From NCBI GenBank assembly GCA_027186245.1, contig CP114487.1, positions 6,815,001-6,879,000 on the forward strand: a stretch of 64,000 nt of DNA, written 5' to 3'. This document shows, in pieces, positions 36,831 through 49,529 of the stretch; positions within the stretch are counted from its first letter, which is position 1; each line of letters opens with the position of its first letter. The notes under the pieces are model-generated. The model was not told the DNA's origin and did no database searches. It worked only from the letters and a program-made list of their open reading frames with translations. Source of the DNA: Coriaria nepalensis (lineage: Eukaryota > Streptophyta > Magnoliopsida > Cucurbitales > Coriariaceae). A program made the translations under genes and the position numbers.

Positions 36831-37029
36831 GATATTAACAAACATGCTTTCATTCATTTAGTAACGAATTTGAGTGCCTTTCGCTTGAATAACATGATCA
36901 TGAAAATAAGCATTATTCTAGTCATCACTCTCTTCCATGCCTCTATTGGAGTAAACGTTGAGGTTTTTTGTGTTCCATGGGTGCGAGAGCTCTTTCCCTG
37001 CTTGATTCTATAGTTTGTATGTTCCTTGT

Positions 37030-37650
37030 CTTAGTTCAAGTATCATCCTATAGGGTCCTTCTCACTTCAGCTTTAAAGGACCCTTATGTAGGGGGTTAAC
37101 AATCTTCCTAAACACCAGGTCACCCGCATAGATTGGTCGATGCTTTACTCCCTTATTGTAATGACGCTCAATTGTCTTTTTCAACACCTCCTCTCTAATC
37201 TAGGCTTCCTCCCTTGTTTTTTGAAGCAAGTCAAGAGACTTTGTTAGTGCTACATTGTTATCCTATTTAACAAAGGAAAATCTTCTATATGAAGGTAGGC
37301 TTATCTTTGATGGCACCACGGCTTCCGTTCCAAAGGTAAGGCTGAAGGGGGTTTCCCGCGTTGCACTTTGAGGAATGGTGTAGATGGCCCATAGTACCGA
37401 GGGAAGCTCATCTTCCTAGTCATTTCCCTCTTCCTTCAATCTCTCTTTCAACAAGCTCTTGATAACTTTGTTAGCTACTTCAACCTCGCCATTTTCCTTA
37501 GGATGATATGGGGAGGAGGTGAAATGCAAAATCTTCATATCGGCACATAACTTTTTGAATTTTAGATTGTCGAATAGCCTGCCATTATTCGTGACCATGC
37601 TCTATGCAACCCCGAATCTGCATATGATGTTCTTCCATACAAACTTAGTT
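37030..37650 (-). pseudogene. Gypsy integrase, partial
   Basis: Core wording VTNNGRLFDNLKFKKLC ... SPYHPKENGEVEVANKVIKS (37416-37598) carries the central DNG and the PKENGEVE block with the catalytic glutamate. The carboxy-terminal block ERHYNKGV ... GPYRMI ... GTYKL lies at about 37040-37180, with stops. The amino-terminal zinc-binding part is not seen. Confidence 0.75.
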
Positions 37651-37691
37651 GTTCCTGCCTCGGTGATCATTGTAAGGGACTCAGCCTTAAT

Positions 37692-38700
37692 CTATTTGGT
37701 GAAATAGTTAATGGCTACTGTAGCATAAAGATACCTCCCCTCTACATGAGGATACCTCCCCTCCACCTCACTCATTATTTTACTGGTGTAATACACTAGT
37801 ATCTGCTTCCACTCTTCCTCCTTCATCATTACTGAGCTCACAGCCACTCCATTTACTGCAATATACATGCTCAATTCTTCCCATACTTTTGGCTTATTCA
37901 ATCTGGGAATGGTTATTAGATACCTTTTCAGTTCTTCAGTACATCCCTTCCTGTTGTAGCACTTCAAGATTTAAAGAACGGGAAGCATTTATCAGCTAAG
38001 TGACTCATCAAACGGCTTAGCGCAGCAACCCTGCCCATTAAAGCTTGAATCTCTTTTTTCATCTAGGGGGCCTTTAGCCTGATGATGGCTTGTACCTTCT
38101 CCTGATTAGCCTTAATTCCCCTCTGGTGCACTATATACCCCAAGAATTTTCCCAATCTAACTCTGAACGCACATTTTTCTAGGTTCAACTTCATCCCATA
38201 TTCCCTTATTACTCCAAATGCCTCACTTAAATGCTCAGGATGATCTTTTTTCCTTATGTTTTTTACTAGAATTTCATCCACATACACCTCCATCATCTTC
38301 CCCAAATTCTTCCTGAACATGCCATTCACTAGCCTCTAAAATGTTTCTCCATGATTTTTTAGTCCGAAAGGCATTACATTGTAGCAGTAAGTACATTTAT
38401 TGGATATAAAAAAAGTCTTCTTCTGATCACCCGTCCATAATTTCACTTGGTGGTATTACAAGTATACATCTATGAACCTTAGCAACTCGTGCTCTACTAT
38501 GACATCTACCATTAGATCAATGCTAGGCAACAGGTAGTTATCTTTGGGGCAGACAAAATTTCAGGTTCTTAAAGTTAACACATAACCTCCATTTTCCTCC
38601 TCCTTTAGACACCAAGACCACATTTGAGAGCCACTTCAGGTACATGACCTTCTGAATCGCTCTCACTTCTAGCAACTTCCTTAACACCTTAGCTCTTTTC
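37692..38700 (-). pseudogene. Gypsy reverse transcriptase and RNase H, broken
   Basis: RT palm wording LGKMMEVYVDEILVKN (38063-38329) contains YVDE where active enzymes have YVDD. KCAFRVRLGKFLGYIVHQRG follows. The RNase H-like stretch reads LYMYIAVNG-like sequence with VSSVMMKEEE and ILVYYTSKI (37692-37967). Several stops separate the blocks, and the segment between RNase H and integrase is shorter than expected. Confidence 0.75.
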
Positions 38701-39199
38701 GTTGAACTTCCACCTTCTTTACCTTACTGGCCTTGCTCTAGGTTTGACTCCAAGCTGATGTACTATGATATCATCCTTTATGATTTTCAGCTCAGAAGTT
38801 TCCCAAGCAAACATATCTAGATTTTGTTCCAAAGTATGAACGAGACTCTTCAAATCAATCTTCGTCACCTCGGTCCCTACCCTCAACTTTCTCTCATTTG
38901 AAAACTCGATATGCTAAACAGTCTCTACTGAGGAGACTTTCAGCTTCCTTCATTTATTCTCCTCCTTTTTTACTTCATCCTTAACTCTTTTACACTTTTC
39001 CTCATCAAATGGTTGCTTAATATTAACTATATGCACCTCCATATCTGAGCTGACCCCAACTTCTCTTAGCGATATTAGACAACACCTTCTCGAGCTTTTC
39101 TGATTTCTTTTTACAATTCCCACTCCTCCCTCGGTAGGGAACTTCATTACTAAGTGATTCATCGAGATGATAAACCTTAGGGAGTTAATAGAGAGATGA

Positions 39200-39572
39200 C
39201 CCGGGATAATGTTATATTCTTATAGAAAGTTGACGATCATGAAGTTTACCATGACTGTGGGAACCTTCACTGAGAGTCATCGGTAAGCTTATCATTCCCT
39301 CTGGATATAGAGACTTTCCTGAGAAACCCGTCAACGGAGTATTAACGGGCTTCAGATTCGCGTTGTTGATGCCTATCTTTCTAAGGGTTGTTAGGGACAA
39401 CACACACCGCACTTCCTGAGTCAACCAGAACTCGGTGTATCATAATGGTTGAGACTTTTTCCAAGATGACCAGGGTGTCATTGTGGGGGTATGTAACCCA
39501 TTCATCGTCCAAGTGATTGAAAGTGATGTCTAATGGCACCTTATTCTGAAGGGTCACCGAAATGGAGAACAC
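39200..39572 (-). pseudogene. Gypsy aspartic protease region
   Basis: YPHNDTLVILEKVSTIMIHR followed by VLVDSGSA is the retropepsin entry with its DSG active-site triad. In a shifted frame LKPVNTPLTGFSGKSLYPEG continues the domain (39212-39424). Confidence 0.75.
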
Positions 39573-39684
39573 TTCCGCTTGTGTTATACTCTTTAGCCAT
39601 TTATTCCTCTACCGACTCGAGTATCCCCCCTCATGTCCTCCCACACTCACCTAGATCTCTCCTGCAATGTTTTAATGTCCAAGG

Positions 39685-41030
39685 TTATTTTCCCCTCCTT
39701 CCTCTATTCACATACTCCCCTAGGCGACCTTCTTGGATCAACCTTTCAATCTCCCTCTTCAGATGTAAACAATCTTCTATCTTATGATCGTGATCTGCAT
39801 GGTATCTAGAACAAACCCTTCTGTCACACTGAGCCAGTGCGCTCTTAAGTGGCCCGAGAGCTTTGACTAAGTTGTGATTTCTGTGGCGGTTATATATCAT
39901 GTCTATTCTGACTACAAGAGGTGTAAAAGTGTCCCTGAAGAAGTGCGTCATTCTTTTCCTCTCTAGGTTTTTCCTCTCCTCATCTTTCCTTTTTCTTTCT
40001 TCTCTATATTCACTCTTTCCCTTAGGCTTCTCTCTTTTTCTCTTTCCTTCCATTCCTCTACTACCGTTCCCCTTTCTCCCTGACTTTATAGATGAGTTAT
40101 GAGTATCTCCTCAGCTACCTTTATCCTATTTACCACTAATAATGCTTTAGCATATGAACCGAAATGCTTCTTTCCCGAAAGGCTGATAAGCTTCTTAATA
40201 GTCGTACCCCTTAAGAAAGCATGTAAGTACCCCTATATCTCCAGGTCAGTCTACATTCTTTGAAGCACGGTTGAATCTTTCTACATAGTCTAATAGATTT
40301 TCTCCCGGGTTCTGCCTTATAGTATAAAGGCTCATGAGGGGAGGTCTTGTATTAGTCACCCCTAAGAAATTCGACACGAATAACTTCTTCAGCTCGTCGA
40401 ATGAGTCAATAGAGCTTGAAGCCAATGATTTGTACCAATCATTAGTTGAATCTGTCAGCATGATATGAAAACATTGGCACATCAGCTCATCTAACATGGC
40501 ATTCATTCTCATATAGGTTTTATATGAGTTAACGTGATCCCGAGGATCCTTTGTCCCATTATACATCATGGTTGAAGCCCTGAACTTCTTTGATAGTTAT
40601 GCATTTTGGACTCTCTCAGTAAAGGGACTCTCCAGCTCATCCATACATAATGAGGTGCCCTTTACTACCGCTTCCAACTCCTTTATTCGCTTGGTCAACT
40701 CTTGGATGACTTTCATTTGTCCTAATGGTGGCTCAGTTCCTTTCATGAAAAGTGGTGTGTCCCTCAGTGCTTGTGACTGGTTCGGATTCCAAGTAAAATC
40801 TATTGAATCCTTTAGCTCTCCCCTCGCCATGAAAGAACCCCGGTTTTCTCCCTTAGGGGGACGCTCACCCCTCCTTAGTGGCTCCCCTCTTCCCTCCTTC
40901 CTTATTTCTTCTCTTATTTCTGCCATTTTGGCTTCTATAAAATGCTCCACCACTTGGCTTATTCTTTCCACTAAGCTCATCTCCATTTTTTCTATGGCAT
41001 GCAGTATGTCCACTCCACTATTTGCCATTG
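39685..41030 (-). pseudogene. Gypsy gag, nearly continuous
   Basis: From right to left: an amino-terminal Glu/Lys-rich part starting MANSGVDILHAIEKMEMS (40597-41028), the Gag core YNGTKDPRDHVNSYKTYMRM ... WYKSLASSSIDSF ... GENLLDYVERFNRA (40246-40569), and the Cys/His block CSRYHADHDHKIEDC with LKREIERLIQEGRLGEY (39685-40053). It needs frame changes to join, so it is listed as a pseudogene. Confidence 0.8.
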
Positions 41031-41228
41031 AAGGGGTTTGTGGGGGCGTTGGTCATCTTCTATCAATGCTCACAGAATGTGCTATTCTTCCATCAAGCAG
41101 GGAGGGAGAACTCCTCTTCTACCTCTCTCTCCCCGTTCACTTTCTCCAATCTGCTCTACGTTTTCCATCCTATATCCACCCTTCAATCAGGTTTTTGATC
41201 TGTTGGAACTTTGAAAATGAAGGCAATC

Positions 41229-41248
41229 GTCCCCACAATCGACGCCAA
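41229..41248 (-). promoter_or_regulatory. Primer-binding site of third gypsy element
   Basis: Minus strand TGGCGTCGATTGTGGGGACG lies 3 nt inside the right LTR edge (41252). It resembles the TGGCGCCGTCTGTGGGAA-type tRNA-complementary site common in plant Tat elements. Confidence 0.65.
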
Positions 41249-41251
41249 ACT

Positions 41252-41934
41252 ATTGACGTAGATTTACGTCCGTTATGAAAGACTTTATAATGCAAAGTAT
41301 GTCCCAAGATCTCTACCTGCACTCAACAGTAAACTGCGGCTGGGGTGGTGGTCGGTCAATCCCGCCCCGCGCTGTAGTCAATTTTTTATAAGGATGAGGG
41401 GAGAATATATAATGTATTAGCAATTCTCTTAGGAATTTCGCATTACCTCCTACGGTTTTGTACTTGATTTTTATACCTTGTTTAAGTTGAGAGGTACTCG
41501 ATAGGTTTATACATGTCACACTCCTATTACTCAGTGCTCTGACCGCCCCCCCTGCTCCATGATAGTATTAGCGCCGCCCTAGTCTGACACCCTCCTGGGC
41601 ATCTCAATAAGCATCAGTGCCTCCTTCGTCTGACACACCAAAGATAGGGTTTCCGCCCGAGTGTCAAATACTTTTTACTTGTCCTCTCGTTCAGGATCAC
41701 CCTGCCAACAACTGAGCTAAACTAGGAAATATCTAGTTCAGCCTCAAGGTCTTCTTGAGACTTCTCATCTCATGCAAATATAGTTAGTCAGGTTGATGTC
41801 ACCTCAACCCTTACGTACCTCAACCTGAGTTGTCATTTCCTCTCAGCGCTCTATTTCTATAATCTCGGTTGACGATGTCTAGTCTTAATATCTGAAATTA
41901 CCCAATTGAGACTATCCCAAAATCAAATATAATA
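41252..41934 (-). repeat. Right (5') LTR of third gypsy element
   Basis: Partner of 34768-35486. It starts TATTGACG next to the primer-binding site and ends before the target duplication ATAGC at 41935. Confidence 0.85.
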
Positions 41935-41939
41935 ATAGC

Positions 41940-43176
41940 TTTTCTCATATATTCTATTAAGGCAGTCAGGCGGAGATGTCAAGTACTCAAGTCTTCGTTG
42001 GATGACGATGGCTTCAAGCCTTCACTAGTTTAGTAAGCTTCAATAGAATATACAATTCATTTTTTAATTAAGAAAAAAGAAGAATTGTATGGCCTAACTT
42101 TCCCAATTGGGCCATTAGTTTATTGAATAGGCATAGGGCTTTTCATATTTTTGTTAAAATTTGGGTCAAAGTCAGCTCGTTGGCTTGCGAAGACGAAGAA
42201 AGTTTTCCCTCAAAGGATCTTGCCACGTTGGTGATGGAGAAATTAGAATCTATCGATAGTGTTATTACTGAGAAATGGGAATCCAATGTTCTGGGGATAT
42301 GGAAGGGAGCCAAATTAGTTTGAAGGTTGGGAGAGATCTCACCCCTCCATTTATGGGAAAGTAAGTCATTTCTTCACTCATTTACGCTTGTCGTCTTACA
42401 AATCCTACATGTAGGACCGTGGCTGGCCAAGAAAAAGAACCAGTGGAGCCCACAGCAGCAGTTGGGGGATTGGATACTACAGTGATGTGCAGCAAAGCGG
42501 TTGCAGGGACCTCAAAAACAAATGACAGCAAAGGCGTTCAGGTTGGTTGGGGTCCGACTCCGGCTGTCACCGTTTGAGTCGGTTACAGCTGTCACCAGCT
42601 CCTTTCCTTCTTTCAAATAATCGTAAAAAAAAAAAATAAAAAAAAAATTATCTTTGGATTATTCGAATATAATTAACTTTTGAATTTAAGTGAATTTAAA
42701 TTTATATTTTAAATTATTATATTTTAAATTTATTCAATAATATTATTATGAATATAATTATTTCTTTCAAAATTTATCATCCGCTAAAAATATATTGAAA
42801 ATTTATCGAATTAAATAAATAAAAAATAAAAATAAAAAAACACTGCTTACAAGTCACACTACTATTACTTCGTGTACTTCTCCACAAATAGATTCCCATG
42901 AATATATATTTCCTTCTTTCTTCTTCTTCTTTCTAATTCTTCTTTCAACAGACGTAGAGAGAAAGAGAAAAATGAAAAGAGAGGGTGACGGAGGGACTTC
43001 TTCTTCACCTCTCATTTCTCTTACGTCTCTTCTCTTTACCCTGCACCGATCATAATTCATAACGCAGTGATGAGCCACTCGAGATGGCGGTGCACTCAGC
43101 ATTGAACAAAATGCGCTAGTTAGCTCTTTCAGAAAACAACAAAACCGAGGAGGATTTAGCAGAAGAAAAAGTAGGA
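41940..43176. other. Spacer and DUF1005 promoter/5' UTR
   Basis: The ORF at 42123-42323 (66 codons) has no recognised relatives and is probably chance. 42620-42840 is strongly AT-rich, and 42900-43020 is pyrimidine/purine biased like a leader. The DUF1005 promoter should lie here. Confidence 0.4.
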
Positions 43177-44834
43177 ATGGATCCATGTCCCTTCGTGCGA
43201 CTCACGGTAGGTAATCTCGCTTTGAAGATTCCGGTCGCTTTCAAGCCTGCTCATTCCGCCGTGCATCCTTCTTCCTCTCCATGTTTCTGCAAAATCAAGT
43301 TCAAGAACTTTCCGCTGCAAATCGCCGTCGTTCCTTTCGTCCTTCCGGAGAATCAGTTCCCCGAAGATACCGTTCAGTCCGTCGCTGCCGCGACATTTCA
43401 TCTCAGCAAGTCTGATCTCGACAAACTCACCGGGAAATCCATCTTCGCCGGAAAACCTTGCCTGAAAATCTCCATTTACAGCGGGCGAAATGGCACCACC
43501 TGCGGCGTGGACTCCGGGAGGTTGTTAGGGAAAGTGTCCGTGCCGTTGGATCTGCCGGCAAGTGAATCGAAGACAGTAGTGTTTCACAATGGATGGATTT
43601 CTGTAGGAAAAGACTCGAAAAAATCATCCTGCTCTACACAATTACATTTGAATGTGAGAGCAGAACCTGATCCCCGCTTCGTATTCCAGTTCGACGGCGA
43701 GCCTGAATGTAGTCCACAAGTTTTTCAAATCAAAGGCAAAATCAGTCAGCCTGTCTTCACCTGCAAATTCAGCTTGAGAACCATCGATCGGACTCTCAGG
43801 TCAAGGTTCGTTATCAGTTATTTTTTATTTTTCTGAAATCTATGCAAATGATTCCTTCTGCTGATTATTCGATTCGCATCTTTTTTTCTATTACTTCGTT
43901 GCATATGATTTCTTTTCCCACCAAATGCATCTTTCTGTACTGAGAAATTTGCTCACTATCATAATTCAAATGAATCTAAAACGTTTTTTGAAAATTGCAT
44001 TACCAGTTTAAGCAAGTGTTTGTTTTCTTTGCTTGTAAACTTTTTTTTTTTTTTTTAAATTTAAATTTCCTCGCAGTTTCTTTTTTACTAAGTGAAGTCT
44101 CCTCCTGCTTCTTCAGGTCCTTACCTTCTGAATATAGCTCGAAAAGTTGGCTAGGCTCGTTAGGAAGCGAGAGAGAGCGGCCGGGTAAGGAGAGAAAAGG
44201 CTGGTCAATCACCGTCCACGACCTCTCCGGCTCCCCGGTCGCCGTCGCGTCTATGGTCACGCCTTTCGTTGCTTCTCCTAGAGTAGATCGAGTTAGCCGG
44301 TCGAACCCTGGCTCGTGGCTTATTCTTCGTCCAGGAGACAGCACCTGGAAACCATGGGGCCGGCTCGAGGCATGGCGTGAGCGCGGAGGCTCCGATGGAC
44401 TCGGCTACAGGTTCGAGCTAATTCCCGACACAAACGGCGGCATGAGCGCCGTCGGCATTGTACTAGCTGAATCAGCTTTGAGTTTACACAAGGGAGGGAA
44501 GTTTCTGATTGACTTAGGCGGAAACTCGAACGGTAGAGCAACGCCGGCGAACTTGACATCTCCGGCGTGTAGTCCGAGGGGCAGTGGAGATTTCGGTTAC
44601 GGCCTGTGGCCGTACTCTGTTTACAGAGGGTTCGTGATGTCAGCTTGCGTGGAAGGTGAGGGAAAGTGCAGTAAACCGAGGGTGGAGATTAGTGTTCCTC
44701 ACGTGAACTGTACGGAAGATGCTGCGGCTTTTGTGGCCCTAGCTGCCGCCATTGATCTTAGCATGGACGCTTGCCGGCTTTTCTCTCAGAAGCTCAGGAA
44801 GGAGCTCTGCCAGCCGTTGGATGGTCTTCGTTGA
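43177..44834 (+). CDS. DUF1005 family protein
   Basis: Two exons, 43177-43805 and 44117-44834, with a GT-AG intron; 1347 nt give 448 residues, the usual size for the family. The start MDPCPFVRLTVGNLALKIP is the conserved family amino terminus. Other signatures are CFCKIKFKNFPLQ, FTCKFS before the junction, ERKGWSITVHDLSGSPVA early in exon 2, NPGSWLILRPGD, and a Cys/Ser-rich end. The exon junction joins RTLRS to RSLPSEYSS in phase. The molecular function of DUF1005 proteins is unknown; some databases label them 'formin-like' without a formin domain. Its neighbour ERG28 is the same neighbour as I recall in Arabidopsis (At1g10020/At1g10030). No damage is seen. Confidence 0.93.
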
Positions 44835-44839
44835 CTCCG

Positions 44840-45345
44840 ATTAACATTTCGCCATTTTTTTTCCCCGCTCTTATTTTTTTTGTAGGTAGGATTTTCTTTT
44901 TCTTTTTTTTTTTTTTTCTGGAACGGCGCTTTTACGTTGCCTGGGCTGTGAGGAAATTGAAGTGACAGACAAAGAAAAGAGCAGCAGTGATGTACAGTGA
45001 GTGAACGGGAGTGAGAGTAAGGCTTTTGTTTTTTACTCGTGTTGATAAAATATTAAACATTTCTTTCTTTTTTTTTCTTTAGAAAATAGGTTAGTTGTTA
45101 AGGAGAATATGGCTCCATTTTCTTTAATAATTAAGTATAAATTAACTTATAAAACGAAAGTTATCCATTAATGTAGAATTTAATAATTGAATTTATGGTA
45201 TTATAAATTTTAACATTTAAATGATAGTTCTGAGTTTGTAAGGCAGAAGAGCTATCTATTAATTAATATTAATGTTGTGCTGGTTTGTTTGAGGCGTTAT
45301 TAGTTTATTAGCAGTTTAACATATAATTAGTGGGGTTATGGTTAT
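44840..45345. other. 3' UTR of DUF1005 gene and AT-rich spacer
   Basis: Poly-T tracts at about 44873-44918 and AT-rich sequence. No coding sequence recognised. Confidence 0.5.
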
Positions 45346-45965
45346 CGTTGATCTGAATTTATGTCTATTATAAAGGGCTTCACTGTTTACAGTATGATCT
45401 AAGATTAGTATATGTAATCATAAATAAATAGTGATCGGGGTTGAGGTCGGTCAATTTTGGTTCGACGCTCAAGTTAGTTTATAGAGAAATGTAAAAAGGA
45501 AAATAAGTAGTAAGTTGCTTAGATTTCAAAAAATGTATCTATTTTATATTATAATATCACTTAGCTTTTATACCCAGATAAAGTTAAGAAACCTTAGACA
45601 ACTTTCCATGTGTCCAACTTACATTGCTCATTATCTTGATTGTTCACTACTTTATTACAAGGATATGTCCCCTACTCAGAGTTGCCTTAACGTGTAAAGG
45701 CATCTCTCCATTCTGACACGACAAGGGTGTATCCCCCACTCAGGTGTTAGTAATTTTCCACATGTCCTTCACCTCTTCAGTGTATTCGTGCTCAGGTCTA
45801 AGATGAGCGAAGCAATACATAGCTCAGCCTCAACACCGCCCAATGCCTTATCATCCTGCTCAGCGATTGTCATGTTGACTAACAATCCATTCAGCCTTAT
45901 TGGACCTAAACTCAGTCATCATCTTCTCTCCGTATTGAATTACCCTCATATCTGTTGACTCATCC
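45346..45965 (-). repeat. Left (3') LTR of fourth gypsy element, truncated
   Basis: It aligns with 54706 onward for about 600 bp and is then cut by the nested chromodomain element. The exact junction is uncertain. Confidence 0.7.
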
Positions 45966-45989
45966 TTAGTGGCACTAATTACTAATCTC

Positions 45990-47060
45990 CAGCAATGCCT
46001 AGAAGTAGAGGATACAGTAATTCAAAACTTAAAAAGTCAAATGGCACGAAAACACCCCGGTGGAGGAGGTATTACGGTGAGAGGACAGGAGTCGAAGGTT
46101 CTACATGAGGATATACTACCTCGAGTACAGGCTCGTGGTGATCAGGGGATACAAGAAATCAGATAAGAGCCACTCTATCAGCGGTTTTGCCATATGAAAC
46201 CCCTGGAGTATGAGGGTTCGACGGATCCATTAGTGGCAGAGGAGTGGTTGTATTCTATTCAAACAATTTTAAATTTCATAGACTTGATGGAGAGAGAGAA
46301 GGTCACGTGTGCAAGTTATATGTTCAGGAATAATACATGCTATTGGTGGGAGGCACTTATAATGAGATGTGATACGACAAAAATGATGTGGGAAGACTTC
46401 ATCGCGGAGTTCAATAAGAAGTATTATAATAGGGACGCTATGTCAGCTCAAAAAATGGAGTTCATTAACCTCAAACAAGGGAATATGTCGATGGCTAAGG
46501 CAGTCTTGAAATTTGATCAATTAGCCCGACTAGGCACTAGCCCACAGAGATGGAACGTCTTAGGAGAATGATTGAGATGTTTCACCTGGAACTGGCAGTG
46601 ATCATTGATAGCGGTGATAATCCCCCGACTATCATAGCTGAATGTGTCGGAATAGTGCTTTGAGCAGAGTATCGTATGGCTCGGGCTAAGGAGGAAAGAA
46701 GCAAGTTCTTTGAGGCATGAAAGAACTCAAGGAGGTAGTTCAAACCATGGAATGATAATTTTAATAAGGGCCAAGGATCTTAGTTCCAACAATCAAGTAA
46801 TCAATCTAAAATGTATACAAATAATAAGAGGAAGAGAAATTTTGGCGATCAACAAAAGCAAAGAGGGAAAGTAAACAATGGTGATAGAGTGCCTTCCCTT
46901 TACAAAATGCAGGAAGAAACATTCAGGAGAATGTCGATAGGGTGAGCTCAAGTATTTGTTATAATAAGGAATACCATTATGCTCGGGACTGCTGCAGCCG
47001 ACCAACTGACGATAAAAGTCCCAATCCACCAAGAACCCCGACTCAATGAGATGCAACTCT
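45990..47060 (+). pseudogene. Chromodomain-element gag with zinc knuckle
   Basis: KPLEYEGSTDPLVAEEWL, then VTCASYMFRNNTCYWWEALI, and FNKKYYNRDAMSAQKMEF (46194-46571) are the Retrotrans_gag signatures of Del/Tekay elements. After a stop, a decayed zinc knuckle (CYNKEYHYARDC) lies near 46950-47000. Confidence 0.8.
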
Positions 47061-47159
47061 GGATCGAAGGCCCTGCCATTAGCTAGGGTAGATTAAAAGT
47101 ACCAGAGATGAATCCCGAAGATTAACGTTATCTAAGAGTGATGTGGAGGCAAGAATCTC

Positions 47160-47640
47160 GGGCTAGTGACAGGTCAGCTTACTATTGCCAACTTAGATGC
47201 TTATGTGTTGTTTGATTCGGGTGCTTCCTTTGCATTATCTACTTTTCTTGAAGACAAGATAGAGATAAGGATAGATTGGGACAAACCTTTAAGCCCATAA
47301 TACATAGGGTCATTTGAAAGATTAGAACGTGTGGGCAAAGTTGCTTACAAGCTTGCCTTACCACCAGAGATGTCCACAGTACACCACATGTTTCATGTCT
47401 TAATGTTAATGAAATACTTTTCTGACCCCTTCCATATATTAGAATATGAACTGCTTTCGGTTCAAGAAAATTTATCCTATGAAGAAAGACTGGTGCAAAT
47501 CCTCGACCGCAAGGAGAAAGTACTAAATAATAAGATGATACCCTTAGTTAAGGTGCTATGGTGAAGCCAGAAAATAGAAGAAGTTATGTGGAAAAGAGAG
47601 GATGCGATGAAACAAAAGTACTCGGAATTATTTCAAATTC
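47160..47640 (+). pseudogene. Protease start fused by deletion to integrase tail and chromodomain
   Basis: LFDSGASFALSTFLEDK (about 47205-47260) is the retropepsin active site. Within about 50 bp the sequence becomes FERLERVGKVAYKLALPPEM ... VHHMFHVLMLMKYF ... EERLVQILDRKEKVLNNKMI (47310-47545), the integrase GPF-type tail plus chromodomain-like end. More than a kilobase of RT/RNase H/integrase core is therefore missing. Confidence 0.8.
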
Positions 47641-48654
47641 TAAGGACCTAGAGAGTAGTTCTAGAATATGTATGAGTTTTAATGCATAAATTTCTGAGCT
47701 CATAGTATGACCTATAATTGATGATGTTTTATGAGTATTATATGCTTGATTATGCCATTGATGTGACCCATGAAATGGGTGAATTGTTGTTTTCATTGTT
47801 GTTAAGGGAAATTTACACACACACACACAAAACTCAAGTTCAAATTAATTAAACATGTGGTAGACAAATAGATGCCCTACTAACAGTTCCTTAGTTAAAC
47901 ATTAGCTCGTCCCTCCTATAGATCAAAGATCAAATAAACAAATAAACAATTGATGATATCTAAAATGGGATCAAGCTAAACTTGACACTGGTCAGGGTAC
48001 CATGTAAGAAGTATCGGAGTGGAACACTCAACAGTGGTAACATGTGTAACCTAAGTCTCTAATTAATGGCTTGAAAGCATGATGATATGTAGGGGAATGA
48101 AACTAAATGAGCAAGATATGATAGCGATTAACCCTAGACTTGACGGTGATGAGGGTATCATATAAGAAATCATAAAGTAGAAGTAGTTGATGGTGGTAAC
48201 ATGCACAACCCAAATTCCTGAAGATGTAGTTTGGAAATAAGGACATATGTTCCTTACGGCGTAAGGAAAATGTTAGAAATAACGTTGCCAACACAAATTA
48301 TAATTAATACGACTAGGAAGGAGATTATAAATAACCTCAGACTATTCAAGAAGTATCGAGATTAAGTTTTATCAATAATAAATTTTGAGGTTAAAATTTT
48401 TTTAAGGATGGGGGAATGTAAACCCCCTCAAACTCAAACAACCAATAGATGATGGGAAAATAAATTACAAAAACAATACCGTCCTCTAGAAAAAGAAAAA
48501 GTGTATATATATTCGTATATACAAATACAATAAATTCCACAAGTATCTAAAGTATATTAAATATGGACTCAATTATGTTTTAATCCTTCTAGACTGAGAA
48601 CTCAGTTTGGACAGGGACCCATACCAATGGACCAGGGACTCAAACTGATTGACC

Positions 48655-48915
48655 TTATATTAAGTCTTGGTTTGGGAAGGAAAAAAGAGCCCTCGGTCTG
48701 GACCGAGAACTCAGACCGAGAGATGTTATATTAGGTCTCGGTCAGAGAAGGAAGAAAGAGTCATCAATCTGGATCGGGAACTCAGACCGAGAGATGTTAT
48801 ATTAGGTCTCGGTCTAGGAAGGAAGAAAAATTACTCGATTAGGATCGAGAACTCAGACCGGGAGATATTATATTAGGTCTCAGTCTAAGAGAGAAGAAAA
48901 GATCATCGGTCTTAC
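48655..48915 (+). repeat. 71-bp minisatellite in LTR, block 1
   Basis: Units carrying AACTCAGACCGAGAGATGTT and ATATTAGGTCTCGGTC recur exactly 71 bp apart (TCAGACCGAG at 48711 and 48782, TCAGACCGGG at 48853). Confidence 0.85.
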
Positions 48916-49529
48916 CCAGTTTAGGAACAGTACTCGATTTGAGTTTCTTCGACTGAGTCTTGTTATTTGGGTATATGTATACAGATTTGTAAAATATCAA
49001 TTAAGGATTGGACATGAATTAAATGATACCTTAACTTATAAGAGACCTCTTGCTTAAGATAAGCATCCGGTCAAATAGGAATGTCACGTTCTAACGCAAA
49101 AAAAAAAAACAATCATGGTTAGTAACCATTTTGAACAAGTAATATAAAAAGACCTATTAAGTAAACACCCATCTTATACAACAACAAAATAAATTCCCCC
49201 TTTTCATTCCCTGCTCTCTTATAGAAACAAATCGGGTGAGCAAGCTAGATTATAATGAAGGCACAAGTGTGACAAGCTAGTTAAGAACTAAGTAAGTATC
49301 TAACATCTACCTCCTTAAGTTCTAGACATGATTTACTTACATCATGCATTAGCATATGCTATAATGACTGCTAAGAAATGTGGTAGCAGTAGGAGGTTAA
49401 TAAAAATATGAAGCTGATAAGTAGAATATTTAGGTTGAGTATGATTAATGGAGGTTGTTGACTTTAAGTTGTAATGTAAGAAGGAAACTAAACAAAATAG
49501 AAAATCCAGAAAAGGAAGAAAATACCTTG

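Larger units (their letters stand above)
34768..41934 (-). mobile_element. Tat-type Ty3/gypsy element, most complete copy
   Basis: Direct LTRs at 34768-35486 and 41252-41934 are flanked by the exact 5-bp duplication ATAGC (34763-34767 and 41935-41939). Minus-strand order from the right is primer-binding site (41229-41248), gag (39.69-41.03 kb), protease (about 39.2-39.6), RT (38.06-38.6), RNase H (37.69-37.97) and integrase (37.03-37.65). An antisense accessory gene remnant (35880-36640) lies between the integrase and the 3' LTR. The total of 7167 bp is short for the group, and several domains are shortened. Stops and frameshifts make it non-autonomous. Confidence 0.9.

Noticed and set aside
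37416..37598. Possible host chromatin or viral integrase gene
   Set aside because: It lies in phase with gypsy gag, PR and RT between matched LTRs, so it is retrotransposon pol.
42123..42323. 66-codon plus ORF with acidic composition
   Set aside because: No recognised family, no splice or promoter context; likely chance or an old fragment.
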